Origin: JBAYST01 sp041676005
Lineage (GTDB): Bacteria; Bacillota_I; Bacilli_A; RFN20; CAG-826
Length of the DNA: 13,206 bases
NCBI GenBank assembly: GCA_041676005.1
Contig: JBAYST010000024.1
Span: forward strand, 1-13,206
Direction: 5' to 3'
How positions within the stretch are numbered: position 1 is the first letter of the stretch; each line of letters starts with the position of its first letter. The notes under the pieces were generated by a model that saw nothing but the letters and a program-made list of their open reading frames with translations, was not told where the DNA came from and searched no databases. This document shows positions 1 through 5,837 of this stretch, piece after piece. Position numbers and translations under genes: made by a program.

Positions 1-872
1 ACAGTTCCTAAAGCATAACGACTTGGATTCGCTTTTAATTCCTGCATTTCAGAAACCATGACGATCGTCTCTAAGAGACTTTCAATTTTCAATTTCTTTT
101 TAGCCGATATTTCGACAAAGAGAACATCTCCGCCGAATTCTTCGGCAACGACATTTTGTGCGAGTAATTCGTTTTTAACTCTTTGGACATCGGCTCCAGC
201 TTTATCGATTTTATTAATCGCGACAATTATTGGAACATTTGCCGCTTTAGCATGGTCGATGGCCTCGATCGTTTGAGGCATGACTCCATCATCCGCCGCA
301 ACGACTAAAACAACGATGTCGGTGACCGATGCTCCGCGACTTCTCATCGCAGTAAAAGCTTCGTGTCCTGGAGTGTCGATAAAGGTGATTTTTTGCCCTT
401 TAATCTCTTTTTGATACGCTCCAATTCCTTGCGAAATTCCTCCGAATTCACTTTCGACGAGTTTTGAATCTCTAATCGCATCGATCAAAGTTGTTTTTCC
501 GTGATCGACGTGACCCATAATCGTCACAACTGGAGGACGTTTTTTTAAATCTGCTGGGTTATCGCTGATTTCTAAATTTTCGAAATTCTCTGCTTCGACT
601 AAAACTTTCTTTTGAAAATCAAAACCGTGTTCAAGACAAATAGTCCCGATCATTTCATCATCAAGAAGGGCGTTGATGGTCACCATTTTTCCTTTCAGGA
701 AAAAGTATTTGATGATTTCACTTGGAAGAACCTTTAAAGTTTTCGCCAATTCTCCAACCGTGATCGCTCCTGTGTAGACAAAGACACCATTATTGACTTT
801 TGTCGAAGTTTTGCCCGAAGTAACTTTTGTCGAAACGTTTGTTTTTCTTCCTGCGTTTACTTTTTTTGCCAT
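1..872 (-). CDS. infB: Translation initiation factor IF-2, N-terminal part (runs off the left edge)
   Basis: IF-2 is the GTPase that brings fMet-tRNA to the 30S subunit and promotes subunit joining. The 290 residues visible start at an ATG preceded by AGAAAGAAGGTG, a good Shine-Dalgarno. An IF2_N-type domain spans about residues 36-87. The G domain follows: G1 GHVDHGKT at 120-127, switch I GGISQGIGAY at 144-153, G3 DTPGH at 166-170 with the catalytic His, and G4 NKID at 220-223. The section ends near ELKANPSRYALGT, which is typical of the G domain end. The region before the G domain is only about 118 residues, as in compact Mollicutes/Bacilli proteins and far shorter than in enterobacteria. 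Switch I reads ISQG where most bacteria have ITQH. It is the third gene of rimP-nusA-infB, 48 nt after nusA. The C-terminal domains lie outside the window. Identity is certain. Confidence 0.98.
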   Translation of the reverse strand, partial: MAKKVNAGRKTNVSTKVTSGKTSTKVNNGVFVYTGAITVGELAKTLKVLPSEIIKYFFLKGKMVTINALLDDEMIGTICLEHGFDFQKKVLVEAENFENLEISDNPADLKKRPPVVTIMGHVDHGKTTLIDAIRDSKLVESEFGGISQGIGAYQKEIKGQKITFIDTPGHEAFTAMRSRGASVTDIVVLVVAADDGVMPQTIEAIDHAKAANVPIIVAINKIDKAGADVQRVKNELLAQNVVAEEFGGDVLFVEISAKKKLKIESLLETIVMVSEMQELKANPSRYALGT

Positions 873-920
873 ATTATTCACCTTCTTTCTTTTGAAAATC
901 TTTTGGACTTTTAACGATGA

Positions 921-2636
921 TTAACGGTCATCGTCATCATAGTATTTATCGTATTCGTCGTAATCGAAATTATCTGAGTTTCCAGATTCGAACTCCTTAT
1001 CTTCTTCTTCAAACGATTTGAGTTCTTCGTCAGTGTAAATCGACATTCTTTTCGAAGCGTCAACCTCTCTGACCACTTTTTCACTGTCAATGATTCCTTC
1101 TTCTTTTTTCCGACTTCGGTATGTTTTGCTCTGGGTTTGTTTTGCTTTTTTAGCTTCCGCTTCAAGTTCTTTTTCAAGGCTTTCTAAAGTGGTGGTCGTC
1201 TTAACCACGGTGACTGGAGTTTCTGTCTCTTCCACACTTTTGGTTTTTGCTACAGGCACTTCTTTACTTTCTGTGGCAGCTTCAACTTTTTCTTCAACGA
1301 CCGATGCTTCTTCTCGATCGACTTCTTTTTCTAAAGTCTCGCGTTCTTCATCCGACATTGATTCATCGCGATAAACTCGCTCGCTTGGAGCGATATATCC
1401 CTCTGGAACACCTTCTCGGATAATCGAATTTACAGCTTCATCTTGAGGTTTTAAATCGTTTTTAGAGAGTTCTGCAAACGATTGTTGAGCGAGTAATTGC
1501 TTTCGTTCGATTTCTTGTCTTTCAATTTCTTCGAGGGTGAAGAATTGAATGCCTTCTTTAAATGCATCATCTTGTTCTTTGATGTCGATGCTATATCCAG
1601 TCAAGCGACAGGCTAAACGGACATTGACACCTTTTTTACCAATCGCAAGCGAAAGAGAATCATTTTTCACGACTGCAGTCGCTTTTTTGTTTTCTTGATC
1701 GACATTGATTCCGATCACTTGAGCAGGTTTGAGTGCTTCCATGATGTAAATCTCTGGATTATCACTATAAGTGATGATGTCGATTTTTTCTTTTGAAGTG
1801 AGGACGTTTTTATCTTGCTTTGGATTGTTTCCTAATTGACCGACTACTTTTTGGATTCGGCTTCCAGCAGGTCCAATACATGCGCCGGCAGGATCGACAT
1901 TAGGGTCGCGGCTATAAACTGCGACTTTAGATCTTTCCCCCGCTTCACGGGCGATTGCTTTGATTACAATTGTCCCGTCGTAAATTTCATGAATTTCTTC
2001 TTCGAAAACTCGTTTTAAAAATCCTTCATTGCTTCGCGAAACTGAAATGTGCGCGCCTTTAGGTCCACTAGCGACGTCAGAAACAAATAATTTGATTGGG
2101 TCACCGAAATTAAATTTTTCATCTCCAATCAGCTGTTGTCTCGGAAGATAAACAGAAGTCTTATCGAGGCTGACTGTCACACCATTTTCTTCAACTTTTT
2201 CAACTCTGCCGATAATCATTTCACCAATTTTGTCTTTATATCTTTCATAAAGATTCGCTTTTTCGATTTCAGCGATTTTTTGTTTTAGACCAGTTTTAAT
2301 CGATAGCGCAGTCGCTTTGCGGATTTCTTCCACTGGCATTTCGATGACGTATTCGTCACCTTCTTTAGCTTTTTTATTTGTCTTGCGAGCATCTTCAAGA
2401 GAGATTTCTAAAAAATCATCTTCAACGTCAGCAACAATCATTTTAATCTGCGCCATATAAATCGTTCCATTTTCAGGATCAATATTGACACGGACTAGAG
2501 CGTCATCGCCTCCGAGTTGTTTTTTAAATCCTCGTTCTAACACTTCTTGAAGTGCGTTCAAAATGTCTTCTCTAGAAATACCTTTTGAACTCCCGAGTTC
2601 TTCTAATGCTTCAATAAATAATTTTGCGTCATTCAT
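921..2636 (-). CDS. nusA: Transcription termination/antitermination factor NusA with long acidic C-terminal tail
   Basis: NusA binds RNA polymerase and nascent RNA and modulates pausing, intrinsic termination and antitermination. The 571-residue product has the NusA N-terminal domain (about 1-130), an S1 domain (about 136-200, starting near GEMIIGRVEKVEENG), KH1 (GPAG loop at 255-258) and KH2 (GKKG loop at 333-336, followed by VNVRLACRLTGY). Residues from about 366 to 571 are an extra low-complexity, charged tail rich in Glu, Lys, Thr and Val. It contains IYTDEELKSFEEED (533-546) and ends in DEYDKYYDDDDR. Bacillus NusA stops near 370 residues, so about 200 are added. The ATG is preceded by TAAGGAGT, which overlaps the rimP stop codon 11 nt upstream, so the two genes are tightly coupled. 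The tail does not resemble the E. coli acidic repeat domains in any way I can see. Its role is unknown. Confidence 0.98.
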   Translation of the reverse strand: MNDAKLFIEALEELGSSKGISREDILNALQEVLERGFKKQLGGDDALVRVNIDPENGTIYMAQIKMIVADVEDDFLEISLEDARKTNKKAKEGDEYVIEMPVEEIRKATALSIKTGLKQKIAEIEKANLYERYKDKIGEMIIGRVEKVEENGVTVSLDKTSVYLPRQQLIGDEKFNFGDPIKLFVSDVASGPKGAHISVSRSNEGFLKRVFEEEIHEIYDGTIVIKAIAREAGERSKVAVYSRDPNVDPAGACIGPAGSRIQKVVGQLGNNPKQDKNVLTSKEKIDIITYSDNPEIYIMEALKPAQVIGINVDQENKKATAVVKNDSLSLAIGKKGVNVRLACRLTGYSIDIKEQDDAFKEGIQFFTLEEIERQEIERKQLLAQQSFAELSKNDLKPQDEAVNSIIREGVPEGYIAPSERVYRDESMSDEERETLEKEVDREEASVVEEKVEAATESKEVPVAKTKSVEETETPVTVVKTTTTLESLEKELEAEAKKAKQTQSKTYRSRKKEEGIIDSEKVVREVDASKRMSIYTDEELKSFEEEDKEFESGNSDNFDYDEYDKYYDDDDR

Positions 2637-2647
2637 GTTTTTACTCC

Positions 2648-3106
2648 TTAGAATTTGAATGCTAAACGCGCTTTTAGGATGTTGTTAACGTTTAAATCAA
2701 TTTTAATAGTTCTTGTCTTCTCTTTATAAGAGATGGTGAGAATGTCACCTTCGGAATTTTCAAGTAAACCTTCGATGATGTTGAGACCTTTATGAGGGTT
2801 ATTTAATTGCACATTAACATATTTCCCCACATAAAGTGGTAGTTTTTCAACCGGAATCGGTTTTTCGATTCCTAAAGAACAAATATCGAGAGTGTATTTT
2901 TCTTCGATTAAAGCTTCTTCATCTAGAAACTTTGAAATTTGTTCAGAAATGAGCGAAATCGCATTTAAATCAATCGCTTGCTCGCGGTCGATAACCAACG
3001 AAATAACGCTGCTTCCTTTTTCTTTACGCAGAGTTAGGGAACATAGTTCGTATCCCTTTTGTTCTACAAAAGATTCTAATTGTTTTTTAATCGTTTCGAG
3101 ATTCAT
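2648..3106 (-). CDS. rimP: Ribosome maturation factor RimP
   Basis: RimP (YlxS) binds the free 30S subunit and assists its late maturation. The product is 152 residues, the normal family length. The N-terminal alpha/beta domain contains VISLVIDREQAIDLNAISLISEQISKFLDE-like segments (about 34-62). The family signature, usually LEVSSPGLERPL, appears as LDICSLGIEKPIPV (about 73-86), so the SSPG turn is changed to CSLG. The C-terminal SH3-like domain ends in ILKARLAFKF. The ATG follows AAAAGGAGGAGA, the strongest Shine-Dalgarno in the window. It is the first gene of rimP-nusA-infB and sits behind a promoter and a hairpin leader at 3107-3210. Placement next to nusA together with length and signature makes the identification firm. 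Confidence 0.95.
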   Translation of the reverse strand: MNLETIKKQLESFVEQKGYELCSLTLRKEKGSSVISLVIDREQAIDLNAISLISEQISKFLDEEALIEEKYTLDICSLGIEKPIPVEKLPLYVGKYVNVQLNNPHKGLNIIEGLLENSEGDILTISYKEKTRTIKIDLNVNNILKARLAFKF

Positions 3107-3125
3107 TCTCCTCCTTTTAAATACA

Positions 3126-3148
3126 AAGAGTGGCAGTCAGCCACTCTT
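3126..3148 (-). promoter_or_regulatory. Hairpin in the rimP-nusA-infB leader, possible NusA-dependent attenuator
   Basis: On the minus strand AAGAGTGGC and GCCACTCTT form a perfect 9-bp stem around a 5-nt loop (TGACT). The 3' side runs into TGTATTT, an interrupted and weak U-tract, 19 nt before the rimP start. Position, AGAGTGG/CCACTCT stem and poor U-tract resemble the leader terminator of the Bacillus ylxS(rimP)-nusA operon, which is reported to depend on NusA and to allow autoregulation. An alternative role is a terminator for the upstream ispD, or both at once. The structure is seen; the regulatory role is inferred. Confidence 0.7.
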
Positions 3149-3182
3149 GTTAAGAGTATTTGGTAAAAGTTCTACCTTGAAT

Positions 3183-3210
3183 ATGATATCAAGGTTTTTA
3201 GAAAATGCAA
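3183..3210 (-). promoter_or_regulatory. Candidate promoter of the rimP-nusA-infB operon
   Basis: TTGCAT (3205-3210) and TATCAT (3183-3188) are separated by 16 nt, an acceptable sigma-A type pair in the ispD-rimP gap. Transcription would begin near 3176 and give a leader of about 70 nt containing the hairpin at 3126-3148. The -10 box lies inside an imperfect palindrome, CCTTGA-N8-TCAAGG (3175-3194), which could bind a regulator or simply be chance. Confidence 0.5.
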
Positions 3211-3216
3211 GAAATA

Positions 3217-3903
3217 TTATTTATCAATAATCATCAAAAGGTAGGCGAGGTCTTCTTCGCTTGTCACTTTGAAATTATCCTTCTCGCCCTTGACGATTCC
3301 AATCTTTCCTCCGTAATCTCTATAGAGTTTAAGATCGTCACTAACATCATTGATTCCCTTTTTAAGTGCGAGTAGATGAGCTTGATATATTTGTGCAAAG
3401 CAAAAACTCGCCGGAGTCTGTTCTAAATAATACTCATTTCGATCCGGGATGAAATCGATTGATTTTCCATCTTTGGAAATGATGATCGTATCACTAGTTG
3501 GAATCATCGTCGCAGCTCCACCAACTTTTAAGGCAGTTGAAATGTTTTCTTTGATGATTCTTTGGCTGACAAGAGGACGAGCGGCATCGTGAATTAAAAC
3601 GATGTCTTCTTCAGAAGCATTAGAGTTTTGTAACGCTAAAAGAACGCTTTCCTGACGGGTTTTGCCTCCGACAACGATTTGTTTAAATTTAGAAAAACCA
3701 AATTCTTTTTGATAGCAAGCGGCAACAGCAAAAAAATCTTCCGGTATAACGAGGATGATTCGATCGACTTCTTCACATTCTTGAAAGGTTTTTAAAGCGT
3801 AATACAAAAGTGGTTTTCCTAAAACGTTTATAAAGCCCTTAGGGATGTTATGTTCTAACATTCTCTCGCCTTTTCCGGCGGCTAAAATAACTGCGATGTT
3901 CAT
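3217..3903 (-). CDS. ispD: 2-C-methyl-D-erythritol 4-phosphate cytidylyltransferase
   Basis: IspD joins CTP and MEP to form CDP-ME in the MEP isoprenoid pathway. The 228-residue product has the nucleotide loop LAAGKGERM (7-15), Pro-Lys at 21-22, GGKTRQESV (79-87), the metal/substrate segment HDAARPLV (105-112), EQTPASF (161-167), SDDLKL (188-193) and DNFKVTSEEDL (209-219). I start at 3903, where MNIAVILAAGKG matches the family N-terminus. Upstream in-frame codons run back to a TTG at 3966, but that stretch lies over a terminator stem and the promoter. No Shine-Dalgarno precedes the ATG, and a TGTTAAAAT extended -10 lies 10 nt upstream, so the mRNA may be nearly leaderless. The main alternative is the related TarI/ribitol-5-phosphate enzyme. 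The LAAGKG, GGKTRxxSV and HDAARP motifs favour IspD. No other MEP gene is in view. Confidence 0.87.
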   Translation of the reverse strand: MNIAVILAAGKGERMLEHNIPKGFINVLGKPLLYYALKTFQECEEVDRIILVIPEDFFAVAACYQKEFGFSKFKQIVVGGKTRQESVLLALQNSNASEEDIVLIHDAARPLVSQRIIKENISTALKVGGAATMIPTSDTIIISKDGKSIDFIPDRNEYYLEQTPASFCFAQIYQAHLLALKKGINDVSDDLKLYRDYGGKIGIVKGEKDNFKVTSEEDLAYLLMIIDK

Positions 3904-3913
3904 AGGTGAAGTA

Positions 3914-3922
3914 ATTTTAACA
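3914..3922 (-). promoter_or_regulatory. Extended -10 promoter element of ispD
   Basis: On the minus strand TGTTAAAAT (3922-3914) fits the TGnTATAAT extended -10 pattern with one change. No good -35 is visible at the expected distance (TTTATT). The start codon is 10 nt further on, so the predicted 5' leader is about 4 nt. The element follows the terminator of the preceding gene, as expected for an independent unit. Confidence 0.5.
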
Positions 3923-3933
3923 TATTCAAAAGA

Positions 3934-3973
3934 GAAAATAAAAAAGATGATTGTTCTTAAGTTCAATCATCTT
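3934..3973 (-). terminator. Rho-independent terminator of the LRR membrane protein gene
   Basis: Directly after the TAG stop of the upstream gene, AAGATGATTG (3964-3973) and CAATCATCTT (3944-3953) form a perfect 10-bp stem with a 10-nt loop. It is followed on the minus strand by a long U-rich run (TTTTATTTTCTC). This is the clearest terminator in the window and separates the LRR gene from ispD. Confidence 0.88.
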
Positions 3974-5251
3974 CTAATGATATGGATTGACGGTAACCGG
4001 GCCATCTAAACAAATAACAGTCGTGACGCCCGCACTTGAGAGCCAATTGCTCCCTCTTTTCACTTTGCTCCAATCAGCTTTTTTACCATTATAGTTGATG
4101 CGAGTTAATTTTTTACATCCAAAAAACGCATTGTATCCGATTTTTTTAACCGAAAGCGGGATAGATACCATTTGTAAATTAAGACAGTTTGCAAATGCAC
4201 TAGCACCAATTTCGGTAATCGTCGAAGGAATAATCGCGACTTCCAAATTTAAATTTTTACTAAATGAATGACCGCCAATCGCGGTTAAATTACTTGGAAG
4301 TCCGTTCATTTTACTATAATCTATTGTCTTTTTTGCTTGCACAACTTCTGGTTGTGGAGCAGGAACGTAGATGATTTCCGGTCGAACGCTTTTTTGTTGT
4401 TCGGTGTTCACCCCATAGTTATTGACTTTTTGAGTTCCAAATCCCGGATAACCCGATGCTTCACGAGCAGCTTGGGCCGCTTCTAAAGCTTTGAGATTTT
4501 TAATATAAAGAGCGTTTTTAAAACGAACGGTATAAATTATGTTTATAACTATTGCAATGACAAAAGCTCCGATCAAATATACCATTTGGTATATGACGCT
4601 TGTAAATTTGATGGATGCACTTTCAATAGTCACCAAGATTTCTCCAATGACTAATTCGAATCCATTTAAAAGTTGAGGCATAAGAAAATATAAAGCAATT
4701 GGAATTCCAGCTTCGAAAATCAAGAAAATAAACAGCCACCAAGCAGTTCTTTTAAAAATTTTGAAATTGCGAACTCTGCCAGTCAGCAAACCATAAAGTC
4801 CAATCAACACTGCAAACAAAGAAGTAATCCCGACCAAGGCGACCGTTAAAACGAGCAATCCAACAGTGATCAAAGCAAAAACTGGTGCAATATCAAACCC
4901 GAAATTAGCCGAAAGTTCACTTAAAGACGAATTAGCAAAGATGAGTTCTAAAATTACGAACAATTTTGTAATTCCAGAATAATCTTGAATGTTCTCTAAA
5001 AAGACTTCTTCTCCACCATTCACGCCGACAATCATCTGACTTATTCCTTCGTAAACAAGCTCCCAACCTTTGAAATCGATGTTGATAAGAGAAACATCTT
5101 CGATAACAATCGAAATCGGTGCCCAAAACAAAAGAGCAAGCGGGATCGCGACGCCACAACCTAGAATAATTAAAAAAAGCGAAGAAAACATGGTCGCAGG
5201 AGACCATCGTGTATTGATTTTCATTCCGTGTAGCATCGTTTTACGCGCCAT
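3974..5251 (-). CDS. Four-helix membrane protein with C-terminal BspA-type (LRR_5) leucine-rich repeats
   Basis: From the ATG at 5251 the product has 425 residues. Hydrophobic helices lie at about 22-46, 123-155, 170-192 and 218-241. They are followed by an Ala/Gln/Pro-rich linker (about 255-310) and then BspA-type repeats (about 316-415: LPSNLTAIGGHSF, IPSTITEIGASAFANC, IPLSVKKIGYNAFFGC). The closing motif KADWSKVKRGSNWLSS...VICLDG is typical of the end of LRR_5 arrays. Positive charges flank the loop between helices 2 and 3 (RVRNFKIFKR) and follow helix 4 (VRFKNALYIKNLK), which predicts a cytoplasmic repeat domain. Translation could also begin at a GTG at 5269 or at ATGs at 5236 or 5224. 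I prefer 5251 because a TATAAT box ends 9 nt upstream. A strong terminator closes the gene. The function is unknown; such repeats usually mediate protein binding. Confidence 0.8.
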   Translation of the reverse strand: MARKTMLHGMKINTRWSPATMFSSLFLIILGCGVAIPLALLFWAPISIVIEDVSLINIDFKGWELVYEGISQMIVGVNGGEEVFLENIQDYSGITKLFVILELIFANSSLSELSANFGFDIAPVFALITVGLLVLTVALVGITSLFAVLIGLYGLLTGRVRNFKIFKRTAWWLFIFLIFEAGIPIALYFLMPQLLNGFELVIGEILVTIESASIKFTSVIYQMVYLIGAFVIAIVINIIYTVRFKNALYIKNLKALEAAQAAREASGYPGFGTQKVNNYGVNTEQQKSVRPEIIYVPAPQPEVVQAKKTIDYSKMNGLPSNLTAIGGHSFSKNLNLEVAIIPSTITEIGASAFANCLNLQMVSIPLSVKKIGYNAFFGCKKLTRINYNGKKADWSKVKRGSNWLSSAGVTTVICLDGPVTVNPYH

Positions 5252-5260
5252 GATAATTAC

Positions 5261-5266
5261 ATTATA
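5261..5266 (-). promoter_or_regulatory. -10 box of the LRR membrane protein gene
   Basis: A perfect TATAAT (preceded by TTGTG) ends 9 nt before the ATG at 5251. The best -35 is a poor TTCAAA 16 nt further upstream. Transcription from here would start about 3 nt before the ATG, and no Shine-Dalgarno is present, so the message should be effectively leaderless. Confidence 0.6.
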
Positions 5267-5590
5267 CACAAGATTAATCGTTTTTGAATAGAGACTATTT
5301 TATTTCTTTTACTGCCGCTTTTTAAAACACGATTTCAATTATTGTCATCAACATTTTAAAAATGAAAAAAAACTTTAATTATCGTGGAGCATAAACCGAA
5401 TAGTCTTAGATAATACTCATTGACTTTTTAGATCATTTTGGAATTTCTTTAGCATCTGATACCTAAAACATTCCTCTTTTATAATCTCATCATTTGATGA
5501 AGTTTTTCCTCCGAAACAAAAAAACGTATACAGCACTTATACAGCCTGTTTTGACAAAAAAAGATAGAATAAATCTACTTTTTTGGTGTT
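5267..5590. other. Intergenic stretch between the tRNA and the LRR gene; no supported gene
   Basis: About 320 nt without a convincing gene. It holds the likely tRNA terminator at the right end and a direct repeat of TATACAGC (5527-5534 and 5538-5545, 11-nt period). It also holds a 39-codon open frame on the minus strand (5536-5417, GTG to TGA). That frame includes DEIIKEECFRYQMLKKF and looks protein-like, but it has no ribosome binding site at its start. A GGAGGA motif occurs inside the frame near 5509-5514 with no ATG at a usable distance. It may be the remnant of a small gene. Confidence 0.4.
5553..5590 (-). terminator. Candidate terminator after tRNA-Thr
   Basis: Shortly after the tRNA 3' end the minus strand carries AAAAAAGTAGA, a short loop and TCTATCTTTTTTT. 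The two arms pair as an A:U-rich stem with one mismatch, and the 3' arm is itself a U-run. The structure is nearly symmetric, so it could act in either direction. The G+C-poor stem keeps confidence moderate. Confidence 0.45.
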
Positions 5591-5664
5591 TGGTGCCCCC
5601 TCTCGGAATCGAACCAAGAACAGATCCTTACCATGGATCCGTTATGCCATTTAACTAAGGGGGC
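5591..5664 (-). tRNA. tRNA-Thr (anticodon GGT), CCA encoded
   Basis: The minus strand folds into a complete cloverleaf of 74 nt including the encoded CCA. The acceptor stem is GCCCCCT/AGGGGGC (7 bp), the D arm GTTA-AATGGCA-TAAC, the anticodon stem GATCC/GGATC around the loop ATGGTAA, and the T arm CTTGG-TTCGATT-CCGAG. The anticodon at loop positions 34-36 is GGT, which reads ACC/ACT threonine codons. The discriminator is A. It is transcribed alone from the promoter at 5683-5711. Confidence 0.93.
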
Positions 5665-5682
5665 ATGGTTGGTGCGAATATC

Positions 5683-5711
5683 ATTATCTTTTATTTATCT
5701 TTTTATGTCAA
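5683..5711 (-). promoter_or_regulatory. Promoter of tRNA-Thr
   Basis: A perfect TTGACA (5706-5711) and GATAAT (5683-5688) are 17 nt apart on the minus strand. This places the transcript start about a dozen nucleotides before the tRNA 5' end at 5664. It is the best sigma-A consensus promoter in the window. Confidence 0.88.
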
Positions 5712-5837
5712 TTGGTTAATTACTTAATCAGTCATTAATAAAAGCACGGACGATTTTAGTTTCGTTTAGTCGTTTTTATTGAAGCCTAACTATTAAATAC
5801 AGGTCTCTACGTCAGTAAAGGTGTTATCAGTTTTGTT

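Noticed and set aside
911..1177. An 88-codon Lys/Thr-rich open frame on the minus strand over the nusA 3' end
   Set aside because: It is out of frame within the repetitive acidic tail of nusA, and its Lys-rich, low-complexity content follows from the GAA/AAA-rich codons of that tail.
3904..3966. 21-residue N-terminal extension of IspD from a TTG codon
   Set aside because: The stretch coincides with the upstream terminator stem and the -10 element, has no ribosome binding site, and family members begin at the MNIAVILAAG-like segment.
5417..5536. A 39-codon frame on the minus strand (GTG to TGA) between the tRNA and the LRR gene
   Set aside because: There is no Shine-Dalgarno or well-placed promoter for the GTG and no family match I can name. 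It is mentioned as a possible remnant only.
5732..5783. Possible terminator for the ABC gene (AATAAAA and ACGA pairing with TCGT and TTTTATT)
   Set aside because: The pairing needs a 6-nt bulge and a 16-nt loop and is not followed by a clean U-run on the minus strand.
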